Shown here piece after piece: positions 46,200-56,825 of a stretch of DNA of 64,000 nt. The notes beneath the pieces are model-generated. The model made no database searches, was not told the DNA's origin, and saw nothing but the letters and a program-made list of their open reading frames with translations. The position numbers and the translations under genes are program-made. Position 1 is the first letter of the stretch. Every line of letters starts with the position of its first letter. The DNA comes from Prosthecodimorpha staleyi (GTDB taxonomy: Bacteria > Pseudomonadota > Alphaproteobacteria > Rhizobiales > Ancalomicrobiaceae). The stretch is taken from assembly GCF_018729455.1 (NCBI RefSeq), contig NZ_JAHHZF010000001.1, positions 62,001-126,000 on the forward strand, read 5' to 3'.

Positions 46200-47681
46200 T
46201 CACTCGATGCCGAGCTTGCCCTTCAGCATGTCGTTGACCGCCTGCGGGTTGGCCTTGCCGCCGGTCTGCTTCATGACCTGGCCGACGAACCAGCCGATCA
46301 TGGTCGGCTTGGCCTTGGCCTGCTGGACCTTGTCCGGATTGGCCGCGATGACCGCGTCGCAGGCCGCCTCGATGGCGCCGGTATCGGTCACCTGCTTCAG
46401 GCCGCGGGTCTCGACGATGGTGCGCGGGTCGCCACCCTCGGCCCAGACGATCTCGAACAGGTCCTTGGCGATCTTGCCCGAGATGGTGCCGTCGCCGATC
46501 AGGTCGACGATCGCGCCGAGCTGGTCGGCGGAGACCGGGCTCGCCTCGATGCCCTTGCCTTCCTTGTTCAGGCGGCCGAACAGTTCGTTGATCACCCAGT
46601 TGGCCGCCGCCTTGGCGTCGCGGCCCTTGGCGACCGCCTCGAAATAGTCGGCCGAGGCGCGTTCCAGCGTCAGCACCATCGCGTCGTAGGGCGTGACGCC
46701 GTAGTCGCGCACGAAGCGGGCCTTCTTCTCGTCGGGCAGTTCGGGCAGATGGGCGGCGAGCGCGTCGACGAAGTCCTGGGTGAATTCGAGCGGCAGCAGG
46801 TCCGGATCGGGGAAATAGCGGTAGTCGTGCGCCTCTTCCTTCGAGCGCATCGATCGCGTCTCGCCCTTGCCGGGGTCGAACAGCCGCGTCTCCTGGACGA
46901 TCGTGCCGCCGTCCTCGACGATGCCGATCTGGCGGCGGGCCTCATATTCGATCGCCTGGCCGATGAAGCGGATCGAGTTGACGTTCTTGATCTCGCAGCG
47001 CGTGCCGAAGGGGGTACCGGGCTTGTGCACCGAGACGTTCACGTCGGCGCGCAGGTTGCCCTTCTCCATGTCGCCGTCACAGGTGCCGAGATAGCGCAGG
47101 ATGGTGCGCAGCTTCGACACATAGGCCTTGGCTTCCTCCGAGGAGCGCAGGTCGGGCTTCGACACGATCTCCATCAGCGCCACGCCGGAGCGGTTCAGGT
47201 CGACGAAGGAATAGACCGGCGACTGGTCGTGGATCGACTTGCCGGCATCCTGTTCCAGATGCAGCCGCTCGACGCCGACCTCGATGGTCTCGCCGTCCGG
47301 CATGTCGATCAGGATGCGGCCTTCGCCGACGATCGGGTTCTTGTACTGCGAGATCTGGTAGCCCTGCGGCAGGTCCGGGTAGAAATAGTTCTTCCGGTCG
47401 AAGATCGAGCGCCGGTTGATGGCGGCCTTGAGGCCGAGCCCGGTGCGCACCGCCTGACGGACGCATTCGACATTGATCACCGGCAGCATGCCCGGCATGG
47501 CCGCGTCGACCAGGCTGACATTGGCGTTCGGATCGTTGCCGAAGGTGGTCGAGGCCCCGGAAAAGAGCTTGGCCTCGGAATTGACCTGGGCGTGGACTTC
47601 GAGGCCGATCACGACTTCCCAGTCCCCGGTCGCTCCACGGATGAGCTGGGACGGCTTGGCGGTACGGACGACAGCGTTCAT
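46200..47681 (-). CDS. gatB: Asp/Glu-tRNA amidotransferase subunit B
   Basis: 493 aa, the normal size. The amidotransferase domain begins [12 protein letters not shown] and contains [36 protein letters not shown] and [13 protein letters not shown]. The C-terminal YqeY-like tail binds tRNA. With GatA and GatC it converts mischarged Glu-tRNA(Gln) and Asp-tRNA(Asn) to the amidated forms. In this genome gatB is separated from gatCA by about 3 kb holding two glycosyltransferases and a hydrolase, instead of forming gatCAB. Confidence 0.95.
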   Translation of the reverse strand: MNAVVRTAKPSQLIRGATGDWEVVIGLEVHAQVNSEAKLFSGASTTFGNDPNANVSLVDAAMPGMLPVINVECVRQAVRTGLGLKAAINRRSIFDRKNYFYPDLPQGYQISQYKNPIVGEGRILIDMPDGETIEVGVERLHLEQDAGKSIHDQSPVYSFVDLNRSGVALMEIVSKPDLRSSEEAKAYVSKLRTILRYLGTCDGDMEKGNLRADVNVSVHKPGTPFGTRCEIKNVNSIRFIGQAIEYEARRQIGIVEDGGTIVQETRLFDPGKGETRSMRSKEEAHDYRYFPDPDLLPLEFTQDFVDALAAHLPELPDEKKARFVRDYGVTPYDAMVLTLERASADYFEAVAKGRDAKAAANWVINELFGRLNKEGKGIEASPVSADQLGAIVDLIGDGTISGKIAKDLFEIVWAEGGDPRTIVETRGLKQVTDTGAIEAACDAVIAANPDKVQQAKAKPTMIGWFVGQVMKQTGGKANPQAVNDMLKGKLGIE

Positions 47682-47801
47682 GAAAGGCCCCGGACAATTC
47701 GCTCGCGCCGCGTCACCGGGCGCTGTGCTCCGTGGGTACTGCCTCGCGCCCCCCGGATCAAGGGGAGGACGATGGCCGGCGGATTTGCGGGCGCGCCCGG
47801 C

Positions 47802-48707
47802 TCACGGCGTGCGGTCGGACGCGCCCTTCGGTTCCTGGCCGTCGAGCGCGAACGGGACGGCCCCCATGGACTGGCCGCGAAGCCGCCAGAGAGCCCGAAA
47901 GGCTTGCGTGCGCATGGACCGCTCGATCGACTGGAGCCGCCTGGACAGTCCGAAGCGACGGGTCAGCAGGAGCTTGCGGTCATCGGGGACCGTGAAGGGC
48001 GGTCGCGGCCTGTACAGGGTCCTGTCGGTTTCCGCCATGACCGGCTTGATATCGCTGGCATAGATCGGATCCGACGGCCAGTCCCGCTTCTGGATCAGGA
48101 CCGACCCCTGCGCGACCGGTGCCGGTACCATCTGGTACACGGTCAGCTCATTCAGGAGGCCCTCGATCTCGTCGAACAGAATCCAGTCGATGACCCGTGC
48201 CGGAAGAGGTCGGGCCAGAAGCGCGACCGCAGCCTTCCGGGTGATCAGATAGGCCGCGGCACCCATGCTGTGCGCGCGCAGCCGGTGCACCCCGTAGCGC
48301 CCGACGACCGTCGTTGCCGACCGGTCGTAGCGCGTGCGCGCCTTCAGATAGGTCTCCAGCTTGACGATGTCGGCATCGGCCGGGACGAGCGCCGGATCAG
48401 CGAGCGTGGCCGCCAGATCGTCGGCGACGACGATGTCGTCCTCGAAAACGACCGCATGCTGCGCATGGCTGTCGGCAATCCGTTGCCAGATCACCTCGTG
48501 GGACATGGTGCAGGCAATGGCGCCCCGATTCTGGATTCCGCCCGGAATCGCGCGGCGCCGTTCCACCTCCGCCATCACCTCCGGGTCGGTATAGTCCAAT
48601 GCCGGCACGAGCTCGAACGGTATCCCCTGACGCTCCAGAATTTGACTCATCCTGTCGGCGCGATCCGGGCGGCGCTTCAGGTTCAAGACATAGGCATGGA
48701 TCGGCAT
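47802..48707 (-). CDS. Glycosyltransferase family 25 protein (LPS/LOS type), copy A
   Basis: 301 aa. The GT25 signature YVLNLKRRPDRADRM is at the N-terminus, then AIACTMSHEVIW and AVVFEDDIVVADD (the DxD-like acidic motif, about residues 89-101). A C-terminal half of about 100 residues follows with basic stretches. Enzymes of this family add galactose or glucose to lipooligosaccharide cores at the inner membrane. GGAG lies five bases before the ATG. A second GT25 gene precedes it on the same strand (155 bp gap); the two share the fold but differ widely in sequence. Confidence 0.85.
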   Translation of the reverse strand: MPIHAYVLNLKRRPDRADRMSQILERQGIPFELVPALDYTDPEVMAEVERRRAIPGGIQNRGAIACTMSHEVIWQRIADSHAQHAVVFEDDIVVADDLAATLADPALVPADADIVKLETYLKARTRYDRSATTVVGRYGVHRLRAHSMGAAAYLITRKAAVALLARPLPARVIDWILFDEIEGLLNELTVYQMVPAPVAQGSVLIQKRDWPSDPIYASDIKPVMAETDRTLYRPRPPFTVPDDRKLLLTRRFGLSRRLQSIERSMRTQAFRALWRLRGQSMGAVPFALDGQEPKGASDRTP

Positions 48708-48862
48708 GGAGACTCCAGACCACGGTTCCGCAGAATTCCGTTTGGTCAGCAAGTAACTGTTCGAAGCGGCGTGCGCCATCGACGCATGCAGTTTTGCAGG
48801 CAACGAAACAACGAAGCCCGTCAGATCGGCCCGATCCCTCGCCGGCGATCGCCGGAGACGGA

Positions 48863-49690
48863 TCAGTCCCGGAACGGGATGGCGCCGCCTTTCTGGCCTC
48901 GGAGCAGAAGGCCGAATTGATGGCCGAGCCGCGCCAACACCATCTGCGCTTTGAGCAGTCCGCGGCCGCGGCGGCGCAGATGCCGCGGGCGCGCGGGCTT
49001 CGGCCCGACCCGTTCGTCGCGGCTCAAAGCGGCGATGTCGCTCACGAATTCGCGCTCCGGCGGGCGCCCCTCGATCCGCGCCAGAACAGACCCCTGGATA
49101 CACAGGCCAGGCACGACCTGATGGATGTTCCAGTGCGACAGCAAGCCCTCGGTCTCGTGGAACAGGACGCGATCGACCGGATATTTCGGCAGGTCGCGCT
49201 GCAGCAGACGGAGAGCCATCTCGCGCGACAGGACATAGCCGGCCGCGCCGAGATGCTTCCCGCGCAGGCGGTGCACCTTGTGTCGGCCGAGCGCGCCCGA
49301 GGCGCGACGGTCGATCCGTGCCTCGGGTGTTTCCTTGGTTTCAAGCTTCACGACATCGGCGCCCGCCGGAATCCAGTCCTCGACGCCGAGGAAGGCAGCG
49401 ATGTCCGGCGCCAGTATGACGTCGTCCTCGAAGACCGCTCCATAGCGATCCGACCCGTCCGCGATCGCCTGCCAGGCCCGCATGTGACTGAGGAAACAGG
49501 CGACATGGGCCACCGCCAACGGCCGATCCCGTCCGGGCGGTACCCAGGTCCGGGACAACTCGTCACTGACCTCTGTGACCGGAATTGCATCGATGCGCCG
49601 GAACGCGATGCCGAGACCCCCGAATACACGACCGATGCGCTCGGCCCGATCGACCCTCGACCTCAAATTGATGACATAGCACGGTATCAT
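48863..49690 (-). CDS. Glycosyltransferase family 25 protein, copy B
   Basis: 275 aa. It starts MIPCYVINLRSRVDRAERI and contains ACFLSHMRAWQAI and GAVFEDDVILAPD, the GT25 core, followed by GYVLSREMALRLL. It resembles copy A in order of motifs and in the C-terminal hydrophilic end (GGAIPF in both). They are probably successive steps of one surface-polysaccharide branch. There is no strong ribosome-binding site before its ATG. The upstream 185 bp is markedly AT-richer than the surroundings, a possible sign of transfer of the pair. Confidence 0.85.
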   Translation of the reverse strand: MIPCYVINLRSRVDRAERIGRVFGGLGIAFRRIDAIPVTEVSDELSRTWVPPGRDRPLAVAHVACFLSHMRAWQAIADGSDRYGAVFEDDVILAPDIAAFLGVEDWIPAGADVVKLETKETPEARIDRRASGALGRHKVHRLRGKHLGAAGYVLSREMALRLLQRDLPKYPVDRVLFHETEGLLSHWNIHQVVPGLCIQGSVLARIEGRPPEREFVSDIAALSRDERVGPKPARPRHLRRRGRGLLKAQMVLARLGHQFGLLLRGQKGGAIPFRD

Positions 49691-49875
49691 ACGAGGTGTC
49701 GGTTCACCTGATAAGGGGCACGATCAGGCAGGTCATGCCGATCGCGGCCTTTATTTCATCTTCCTCGATCCAGGGAAATAGACATCCGGAAACAATCGAT
49801 CTCTATATTTCCTAAATATATCCCACAATCCGGCGGCCGCCGCCTGTCCGCGCCTCCGCCTGTCCGGGCCGCCGC
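49691..49875 (-). promoter_or_regulatory. AT-rich upstream region of the GT25 pair
   Basis: About 185 bp with no gene, between GT25 copy B and the secreted hydrolase gene. The stretch near 49795-49830 (CTATATTTCCTAAATATATC) is the most AT-rich in this part of the window. On the minus strand it offers TATATT-like -10 elements. It is probably the promoter of the GT25 genes; no operator was recognised. Confidence 0.35.
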
Positions 49876-50877
49876 TCAGGGCGGCGGCAGATCGTCGGGA
49901 CCGGTGTTGCCGTAGCGGACCGCGATCTCCCCATCCGGGGCGCCTGCGATGCACATCGCCAGGCTGAACAGCGACTTCTCCGTCAGGGCGTGCCGGTCCG
50001 GTCCGCGCCCGTCGGTCATCAGGTGGAGATATCGCCCACCGGCCGCCTTGACCGCGTCCACGAAGGGCTGCTGCGTTGCCGGCGGCACCGCGCGATCCTT
50101 CGGTGAGGTCAGGAACAGGATGCGGGCGCCCTTGCGGCCGGCGACCGTGGCGGCTTCGGGCATCAGGTCGTAATGGGCACGCGGGCCGTCGATGCGCAGC
50201 GGGATCGCGAAAGTCTTGGCGAAGGCGCGGAAATCGAGCGGTGCCGAAGCGATCGCGGCGCAGCCGACATCGTCGCGGCTGGCGAGCGCCGCCGCCGCCA
50301 GGATGCCGCCGCCCGACATGCCGGCGACGTGATAGCCGGCTAGCCCCTCGCGGGTCTTGATGGCGTCGAGCGCGAGCCGCGTCAGCGCCACCTCGCGCCG
50401 CGTGCGGCGGTCGCCGTGCCAGCCTGAGGAGCCGTGCAGGCCCGGCCGGCCGAAGAAGACGAACGGCACGCCGAGGCGCTGCGACCAGACCCCGACGGCG
50501 GCCTGGACATATTCTGGCGCCTGGGTCAGGTAGCCCGGATCCGGCGCGATCTTGCCCTTGGCATCGGCGCCGATGCTGTCGCCCGGAAAGAACACCGCGG
50601 CCCGCTTCCCGCGCGCGTCGCCGGCGATGTAGTAGCGGATGCAGACGGCGTCGCCTTCCGCTTCGACGAAGACCGATGTCTCAAGCTTCGCACAGGCTTC
50701 GCGCGAAACCTTCGTGCCCTTCATGAGGTCGGCAGCCGAGAAGGTCCGAACCGCCTGCGCGGCACTTGGACCGGCACCGACCGCCACCACGAAGCCAAGC
50801 CCGGCGATCGCAGCCGCGATGCCACGCGCCTGCGCGCGGCGCAGCAGTGCGGTCAGGTGGCGCCGGGGCCGGGTCAT
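49876..50877 (-). CDS. Secreted alpha/beta-hydrolase-fold protein
   Basis: 333 aa. A long basic N-terminus ([16 protein letters not shown]) and a hydrophobic segment ending near SAAQA suggest export. The body has the nucleophile elbow GMSGGG (about residue 186), an Asp in [11 protein letters not shown] and a His in GPDRHAL: a possible serine-hydrolase triad. AVFFPGDS near residue 90 may be the oxyanion region. The start codon overlaps the gatA stop (ATGA), so it is co-translated with a translation gene, which is odd for an exported enzyme. Substrate unknown; an esterase or peptidase-like activity is possible. Confidence 0.7.
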   Translation of the reverse strand: MTRPRRHLTALLRRAQARGIAAAIAGLGFVVAVGAGPSAAQAVRTFSAADLMKGTKVSREACAKLETSVFVEAEGDAVCIRYYIAGDARGKRAAVFFPGDSIGADAKGKIAPDPGYLTQAPEYVQAAVGVWSQRLGVPFVFFGRPGLHGSSGWHGDRRTRREVALTRLALDAIKTREGLAGYHVAGMSGGGILAAAALASRDDVGCAAIASAPLDFRAFAKTFAIPLRIDGPRAHYDLMPEAATVAGRKGARILFLTSPKDRAVPPATQQPFVDAVKAAGGRYLHLMTDGRGPDRHALTEKSLFSLAMCIAGAPDGEIAVRYGNTGPDDLPPP

Positions 50878-52352
50878 CCCCACCACGCCGTCGGCGAGAA
50901 GTGCCCGGCCGCGTCCTCGATCACCTGGGCGACCTGGAACAGGGTTTCCTCGTCGAAGGGCCGGCCGATCAGCTGCAGGCCGAGCGGCAGACCCTGGGCA
51001 TCGAGCCCGGCCGGGACGGCGATGCCGGGCAGGCCGGCCATGTTGACCGTCACGGTGAAGATGTCGTTCAGATACATCTCGACCGGGTCGCCGCCCGACT
51101 TCTCGCCGATGCCGAAGGCCGCCGACGGGGTCGCGGGCGTCAGCACCGCGTCGACGCCGGCCTCGAAGGCCAGTTCGAAGTCGCGCTTGATCAGCGTGCG
51201 GACCTTCTGGGCGCGGACGTAATAGGCGTCGTAGTAGCCGGCCGAGAGCACATAGGTGCCGATCATGATGCGCCGGCGCACCTCGGCGCCAAAGCCGGCC
51301 GCGCGCGACTTCTCGTAGGTGTCCACGATGTCGTTGCCGGGCACGCGCAGGCCGTAGCGGATGCCGTCGTAGCGGGCGAGGTTCGAGGAGGCCTCGGCGG
51401 GCGCGACGATGTAGTAGGCCGGCAGGGCGTACTTGGTGTGCGGCAGCGAGATCTCGCGGATCTCGGCGCCGGCGGCCTTCAGCCACGCGATGCCCTGGCT
51501 CCACAGGGCCTCGATCTCTGCCGGCATGCCGTCGACGCGGTACTCCTTCGGGATGCCGATGACCATACCCTTGACCGAGCGGCCGACCGCCGCCTCGTAG
51601 TCCGGCACAGGCCGGTCGGCCGAGGTCGTATCCTTCGGGTCGACCGAGGCGAAGCTCTTCAGGAGGATCGCGGTATCGCGCACCGTGCGGGCGAAGGGGC
51701 CGGCCTGGTCGAGCGAGGAGGCGAAGGCGACGATGCCCCAGCGCGAGCAGCGGCCATAGGTCGGCTTGATGCCGACGATGCCGGTGAAGGCCGCCGGCTG
51801 GCGGATCGAGCCGCCCGTATCCGTGCCGGTCGCCCCGGCGCAGAGCCAGGCCGAGACAGCGGTCGCCGAGCCGCCGGAGGAGCCGCCCGGCACGAGCGCG
51901 CGATTGTCGCCCTGGCGCCGCCACGGGTTGGTGACCGGGCCGAAGGCGGAGGTCTCGTTGGACGAGCCCATGGCGAATTCGTCGTTGTTCAGCTTGCCGA
52001 GCATGACGGCGCCGTCGGCCCACAGATTGGCGGTGACGGTCGATTCGTAGGAGGGCACGAAATTGCCCAGGATGCGCGAGCAGGCGGTGGTGCGGACGCC
52101 CTCGGTGCAGAACAGATCCTTGACGCCGAGCGGGATGCCCTCGAGCGCCCTGCCCTCGCCCTGGGCCAGCCGCGCATCGGACGCCTTGGCCATGGCGCGC
52201 GCCTTCTCGGGCGTCTCCAGCACATAGGCGCCGAGGCTGCGGCCCTTCTCCATGGCGGCAAGATAGGCCTCGGTCAGCTCGGTCGCCGTGAAGGCCTTGG
52301 CCTTCAGCTGGTCGCGCGCTTCGGCGATGGACAGGCGGGTCAGATCGGTCAC
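50874..52352 (-). CDS. gatA: Asp/Glu-tRNA amidotransferase subunit A
   Basis: 492 aa from the GTG at 52352, which gives the family N-terminus [15 protein letters not shown]; an ATG at 52424 would overlap gatC by 23 bp and add a Pro-rich, unconserved start. The amidase signature is intact: [13 protein letters not shown] holds the catalytic lysine, and [11 protein letters not shown] and [14 protein letters not shown] hold the two serines. It hydrolyses glutamine to supply ammonia to GatB. It follows gatC by 49 bp, and its stop overlaps the start of the secreted hydrolase gene. Confidence 0.93.
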   Translation of the reverse strand: MTDLTRLSIAEARDQLKAKAFTATELTEAYLAAMEKGRSLGAYVLETPEKARAMAKASDARLAQGEGRALEGIPLGVKDLFCTEGVRTTACSRILGNFVPSYESTVTANLWADGAVMLGKLNNDEFAMGSSNETSAFGPVTNPWRRQGDNRALVPGGSSGGSATAVSAWLCAGATGTDTGGSIRQPAAFTGIVGIKPTYGRCSRWGIVAFASSLDQAGPFARTVRDTAILLKSFASVDPKDTTSADRPVPDYEAAVGRSVKGMVIGIPKEYRVDGMPAEIEALWSQGIAWLKAAGAEIREISLPHTKYALPAYYIVAPAEASSNLARYDGIRYGLRVPGNDIVDTYEKSRAAGFGAEVRRRIMIGTYVLSAGYYDAYYVRAQKVRTLIKRDFELAFEAGVDAVLTPATPSAAFGIGEKSGGDPVEMYLNDIFTVTVNMAGLPGIAVPAGLDAQGLPLGLQLIGRPFDEETLFQVAQVIEDAAGHFSPTAWWG

Positions 52353-52401
52353 GGTCGGGGCATCCGGGAGGGCGGTAACGGGCGGGCGGCGCGGCGGCGG
52401 A

Positions 52402-52689
52402 TTATTCGACCACCTTCGGGACAACGAAATAGTGGTCCTCCGTCATCGGCGCATTGGCGACGATCCGCTCCGGATAGCCGCCGTCGGTCACGGCATCCTC
52501 GCGCATCTTCATCACCATCGGGGTGACCGAGGTCATCGGCTCGACGGCCGAGACGTCGACCTCGCCGAGTTGTTCGACGAAGCCCAGGATGGAATTGATC
52601 TCGCCCTGCAGCTTGGCGACTTCGGCCTCGTCCACGGCGATGCGGGCGAGATGGGCGACACGGCGGACGGTGTCGAGATCGACGGACAT
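52402..52689 (-). CDS. gatC: Asp/Glu-tRNA amidotransferase subunit C
   Basis: 95 aa. [31 protein letters not shown] and the end [12 protein letters not shown] match the whole length of GatC. It links GatA and GatB in the heterotrimer. It is first in the gatC-gatA pair on the minus strand. Confidence 0.95.
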   Translation of the reverse strand: MSVDLDTVRRVAHLARIAVDEAEVAKLQGEINSILGFVEQLGEVDVSAVEPMTSVTPMVMKMREDAVTDGGYPERIVANAPMTEDHYFVVPKVVE

Positions 52690-52784
52690 GGGCGCGGCTT
52701 CCGACGGATGGAGGATGGCGAGCCTTCTAGCACCGGCCGGCGCGCCGGCGCAACGCCGCCGCCCTGCGCCGGTCCTGCGCCGCT

Positions 52785-53507
52785 TCAGCCGATCTCGACG
52801 CTGCCGCCGGGCGCGGGGGTATGGATGCGGACGCCGGAGCCGTGCATGGCCGCCACGAAGGCATCGGGCGTCTGGTCGAGCAGCCCGAAGGTCATGTAGT
52901 GGCAGGGAATCACGTCCGTGAAGGCAAAGAACCGCCGCGCGGCCAATGCCGCCGAGCGCGCCCCCATGGTGAAACGGTCGCCGATCGGCAGGATGCCGAT
53001 GGTCGGTTCGTACAGTTCGGCGATCAGAGCCATGTCGGAAAAGATGTCCGTATCGCCGGCATAATAGAGCGTCGGGCCGATCTTCGGCGCAATCACCACG
53101 CCGTGCGGGTTGCCGAGATAGGCGAAGGTGCCGTCGCCGTTCGACTTGGCGGAGGAATGATGCGCCGGCGTCAGGCTGACCGCGAAGGCGCCGAGATCGA
53201 CCGTGCCGCCGGAATTCATCGGGTTGATCGTCTCCACGCCGTGGGCATTGGCCCACATGGCGATCTCCCAATTGGCGGTCACGGCCGCTCCGGAGGCCTT
53301 CGCGATCGGGATGAGGTCGCCGATATGGTCGTCATGGCCATGGCTGATGACGATATGGTCGAGCCCGACCGCAGCCTCTTCCGGCGTGATGGTCGCCTTC
53401 GGATTGCCGGTGAGGAACGGGTCGATCAGGATTTCGACCTTGCCCTTGTCGGTGTCGGCCGGGATTTCGAGGCGGAAGCAGGAATGTCCGTACCACGTGA
53501 TCTTCAT
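52785..53507 (-). CDS. UPF0173 metal-dependent hydrolase (metallo-beta-lactamase fold)
   Basis: 240 aa. It starts [14 protein letters not shown]. The metal-binding signature [11 protein letters not shown] is at about residues 54-64, PAHHSS at about 115, and YYAGDTDIF supplies a further ligand Asp at about 150. This is the UPF0173 (YtkL-like) group: metal-dependent hydrolases without an assigned substrate, cytoplasmic. It lies 95 bp before gatC on the same strand and diverges from the small protein gene at 53750. Confidence 0.92.
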   Translation of the reverse strand: MKITWYGHSCFRLEIPADTDKGKVEILIDPFLTGNPKATITPEEAAVGLDHIVISHGHDDHIGDLIPIAKASGAAVTANWEIAMWANAHGVETINPMNSGGTVDLGAFAVSLTPAHHSSAKSNGDGTFAYLGNPHGVVIAPKIGPTLYYAGDTDIFSDMALIAELYEPTIGILPIGDRFTMGARSAALAARRFFAFTDVIPCHYMTFGLLDQTPDAFVAAMHGSGVRIHTPAPGGSVEIG

Positions 53508-53749
53508 GCGGGTCCCCCGGCGGCGATGGCGGTCCGCCCGTTGCTGCCGCTCAACAGTCTGGCGTCACTATAGCGCCGCAGGGGCGGCCGTCCATGCGGT
53601 CGCGATGCTGTCGGTCCGTACGGGTCCGGCTCGACTTGCCGTTGCGGGGCGAGTAGCCGATGCTGGCATCGGTGGCAGGCCGGACGCTGCCCGCGGTTCC
53701 GCGCCACCTCTCGATCGAATCCGGCCCCAACCCGCCCGCGAGGCCAGCG

Positions 53750-54190
53750 ATGACCAGCTTCGGTTCCTTTGCCGCACCGTCCTTCTGGCTGCCCGGAAAC
53801 TTCCAGACGATCGCCCCGGCAACCAACTGGGGCACCCAGATCACCGTCAACTACCAGGGCAATGCCACCATCGAGCGCGACGTGCAGAGCGAGGTGGCGA
53901 GCTTCGGCAAGCAGCTCGGCATCGTCACCGAGGCGGTTCTGGCGCTGGCGGGACCGATGGCGGACGCCCTCGACGCGGATGCCGACGCCAAGGAGAAGAT
54001 CGTTCGGCTGCGGACGCTGGCGGCACGGGTCGATGCCGTGAAGGCGCGCCACGGCGAGGCGGTCGAAACCCAGATCCGCGAGCAGGTCCAGTCGCTGGCG
54101 GCGACCGACCGCGACGCGGCCGACCGGCTGCTGCAGACCCTGCGCCGGGAACTGGCCGAGAGCGGCGATCCCGACGCCAAACCGGTCTGA
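53750..54190 (+). CDS. Hypothetical protein
   Basis: 146 aa from the ATG with GAGG six bases upstream. It has no signal peptide. The N-terminal 40 residues are aromatic and glycine-rich (SFGSFAAPSFWLPGNFQ). The rest looks helical and acidic with heptad-like spacing (ADADAKEKIVRLRTLAARVDAVK), so a coiled coil is possible. I do not recognise a family. It is transcribed towards ruvX (127 bp gap). Confidence 0.5.
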   Translation: MTSFGSFAAPSFWLPGNFQTIAPATNWGTQITVNYQGNATIERDVQSEVASFGKQLGIVTEAVLALAGPMADALDADADAKEKIVRLRTLAARVDAVKARHGEAVETQIREQVQSLAATDRDAADRLLQTLRRELAESGDPDAKPV

Positions 54191-54317
54191 CCGGACGCCG
54201 GTCTTCCTGGTGCGGGAAGACCTGGCACCGGCTCGCTTGGATGCAGGAATTGGTCTAGTGCTTCGGTCGACGGGATGGACCCGCGTCCCCTCTTGATCGA
54301 ACCGCGAGTGCCCGCCC

Positions 54318-54818
54318 TTGGCCCAGGATCATGCCGTCGCCCTCGAAGACCTGACCGGCGGGCTGAAACCCGGCGCACGGCTGATCGGGATCGATCTCGG
54401 CACCAAGACCATCGGGCTCGCCCTGTCCGATCCGGGCCGGCGCATCGCCACCCCGCTGGAGACCATCCGGCGCACCAAGTTCACCGCCGATGCCCAGGCG
54501 CTGATCGCGATCTGCGCCAAACATGCCGTCGGCGGCCTGGTCATCGGCCTGCCGCTCAACATGGACGGCAGCGAGGGTCCGCGCGTGCAGTCGACGCGCG
54601 CCTTCGTGCGCAACCTCGCCCCGCTGACCACCCTGCCGATCAGCTATTGGGACGAGCGCCTGTCGACGGCGGCCGTCACCCGCACCCTGATCGAGGCCGA
54701 CGCCAGCCGGGCGCGCCGGGCCGACGTGGTCGACAAGCTCGCCGCCGCCTTCATCCTGCAAGGCGCGCTCGACCGCCTCAACCGGCCCGCGCGCGGCTGG
54801 GCTACCGAGGACGAGTGA
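54318..54818 (+). CDS. ruvX: Putative Holliday-junction resolvase RuvX (YqgF)
   Basis: 166 aa. The RNase H-like core is clear: [17 protein letters not shown] (first acidic residue), [23 protein letters not shown] and [15 protein letters not shown]. It is involved in resolution of recombination intermediates and 16S rRNA 5' processing. The only plausible in-frame start is TTG at 54318; no ATG fits the conserved N-terminus. It lies in the usual alphaproteobacterial neighbourhood of gatC/gatA. Confidence 0.9.
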   Translation: MAQDHAVALEDLTGGLKPGARLIGIDLGTKTIGLALSDPGRRIATPLETIRRTKFTADAQALIAICAKHAVGGLVIGLPLNMDGSEGPRVQSTRAFVRNLAPLTTLPISYWDERLSTAAVTRTLIEADASRARRADVVDKLAAAFILQGALDRLNRPARGWATEDE

Positions 54819-54940
54819 GCCGCGCCCACCGACTGGACAGGCAAGAATGTTCTCGTTATGTTCTAATGCCGCAATCGTCGGCACTCCCCTTTGTCGTCGC
54901 GCGATAGGTCAATGGCACTTGTGAACCGGGAGTTCGGGAA

Positions 54941-55561
54941 ATGGTCACGCTGTATTGGGCGCCGCAGACGCGCTCGCTTTCGATCCTGTGGCTGCTCGAG
55001 GAACTGGGCATCCCCTATCGGCGCGAGCTGGTCGACATCCGTTCGGGCCGCCAGTCCGACCCGGCCTTCCGGGCGATCAATCCGATGATGAAGGTGCCGG
55101 CGCTGACCGATGGGCCGGTCAAGGTGGCCGAAACCGGAGCGATCATCGCCTATCTGGCCGACCGCTATGCCGCGCCCGGACTCGCCCCGGCGGCCGACCA
55201 TGCGACCCGCGGCGACTATCTGCGCTGGCTGTTCTTCGCCGGCTCGTCGATCGAGGCGGCCTATGTGCAGATCTTCACCAAGCTGGAGATGAACCCGACC
55301 TCGGCCGGCTGGGGCAGCGCCGAGCGCGTCTTCGACGTGATCGAGGCCGGCATCACCGGCAGCGGCGGCCCCTGGCTTCTGGGCGAGACCTTCTCGGCGG
55401 CCGATGTGTCGATCGGGTCCGGCCTGCGCTTCGGCCTCCTGTTCAAGATCGTCGAACCGCGCCCAGCCTTCACCGACTATGTCGAACGCTGCACCGCCCG
55501 CCCCGCCTTCGCCCGCGCCCTGGCGATCGAGGCCGAGGCCCTGGCGGCGCGCGGCGGCTGA
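54941..55561 (+). CDS. Glutathione S-transferase family protein
   Basis: 206 aa. The thioredoxin-like N-terminal domain has MVTLYWAPQTRSLSILWLLEEL (Ser in the active-site region), the cis-Pro segment MKVPAL and ETGAIIAYLADRY (glutathione-binding Glu-Thr). The helical C-terminal domain ends with DYVERCTARPAFARAL. Likely a cytoplasmic beta- or zeta-like GST for conjugation or detoxification. It is convergent with dprA, 40 bp apart. Confidence 0.9.
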   Translation: MVTLYWAPQTRSLSILWLLEELGIPYRRELVDIRSGRQSDPAFRAINPMMKVPALTDGPVKVAETGAIIAYLADRYAAPGLAPAADHATRGDYLRWLFFAGSSIEAAYVQIFTKLEMNPTSAGWGSAERVFDVIEAGITGSGGPWLLGETFSAADVSIGSGLRFGLLFKIVEPRPAFTDYVERCTARPAFARALAIEAEALAARGG

Positions 55562-55601
55562 TCCCGCGCGACGGCACCATCCGGATGCAGCGGCTCGGCC
55601 G

Positions 55602-56825
55602 TCACATCAGGAGGCTGACCTTGCCGCCGGCATGGCGTTCCAACCGGCCGGCGAGCGACAATTCGAGCAGCACGAGCTGGACCAGGCCCGGACGGGCACC
55701 GGTCGCGCGGATGATCTCGTCGACGGCGACCGGCGTCGGGCCAAGCGCCTCCAGGATCGCGGCGCGCAGATCGGCCGGGGCGTCGCCGGCCGTCCCGTCC
55801 CCGTCTCCCGGCCCGGCCGGCGGCTCCCAGGCGGACGGCGGCGGCGGATCGCGACCGAGCTGGGGGCCGAGGGCCTCGACGACATGCTCGGCCGAGGCGA
55901 CCAGGGTTGCGCCGTTGCGGATCAGGTCGTTGGTGCCCTCCGCGCGCGGATCGAGCGGCGAGCCGGGCACGGCGAAGAGATCGCGGCCCTGCTCGCCGGC
56001 GAAGCGGGCGGTGTGCAGGGAGCCGGACCGGCGTGCGGCCTCGACCACGACCAAGCCCATGGAAATGCCGGAAATCAGCCGGTTGCGGCGCGGAAAGTCG
56101 CGCGCGCGCGGTTCCCAGCCGAACGGCAGCTCGCTGACGATGGCACCGCCGGTCGCGACGATGCGGGCGACCAGATCGGCATGTTCCGGCGGATAGATCC
56201 GATCGAGCCCGCCGGCGAAGACGCCGATCGTGCCGGTCTCCAGGCTGGCCATGTGGGCGGCGGCATCGATGCCGCGCGCCAGCCCCGAGACGATCGCAAA
56301 GCCCCGGGCGCCGAGGTCGCGCGCGAACTGCGCGGCGATCTTGCGGCCGGCCAGCGAGGCATTGCGCGAGCCGACGATGCCGACGGCCGGCTGGGCGAAG
56401 ACGCCGGCGTCGCCGGCGACGGCCAGGATCGGCGGCGGTCCGTCCACGGCGCGCAGATAGGCCGGATAGTCCGCCTCGCCGAGCGCGACGAAGCGCGCGC
56501 CGGCGCGCTGCGCCGCCTCCCATTCGGCGTCGATCTCGGCATCGGTCGGGATCCGGATGCGGCTCGCGCCGCCGCGGCGCGCCAGATCCGGCAGCGCGTC
56601 GAGCGCATCGGCGGCCGAGCCGAACCGGTTGAGCAGCTGGATGAAGGTGTTCGGGCCGACATTGTCGGTGCGGATCAGCTTCAGCCAGCTGCGGCGCTGC
56701 CGCTCGGTCAGCCGGATGTGGAACTGTCCGTCGGGCGGCCGGGTCTCTTCGGCCAGCCCGCGCGGGGCCGGATCGACCAAGGGGCGCCGCTGCGGACGCT
56801 CGGACGGAAACAGGGACAACGTCAC
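55602..56825 (-). CDS. dprA: DNA-processing protein DprA
   Basis: 407 aa with a GTG start (AGGAG eight bases upstream). A helical N-terminal domain (QRRSWLKLIRTDNVGPNTF) is followed by the Rossmann-like domain: GIVGSRNASLAGRK, SGLARGIDAAAH, ELPFGWEPRARDFPRRNRLISG and VPGSPLDPRAEGTN. A winged-helix C-terminus ends the protein. DprA binds incoming single-stranded DNA and loads RecA during transformation. It precedes no competence gene here, as usual in this order. Confidence 0.93.
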   Translation of the reverse strand: MTLSLFPSERPQRRPLVDPAPRGLAEETRPPDGQFHIRLTERQRRSWLKLIRTDNVGPNTFIQLLNRFGSAADALDALPDLARRGGASRIRIPTDAEIDAEWEAAQRAGARFVALGEADYPAYLRAVDGPPPILAVAGDAGVFAQPAVGIVGSRNASLAGRKIAAQFARDLGARGFAIVSGLARGIDAAAHMASLETGTIGVFAGGLDRIYPPEHADLVARIVATGGAIVSELPFGWEPRARDFPRRNRLISGISMGLVVVEAARRSGSLHTARFAGEQGRDLFAVPGSPLDPRAEGTNDLIRNGATLVASAEHVVEALGPQLGRDPPPPSAWEPPAGPGDGDGTAGDAPADLRAAILEALGPTPVAVDEIIRATGARPGLVQLVLLELSLAGRLERHAGGKVSLLM

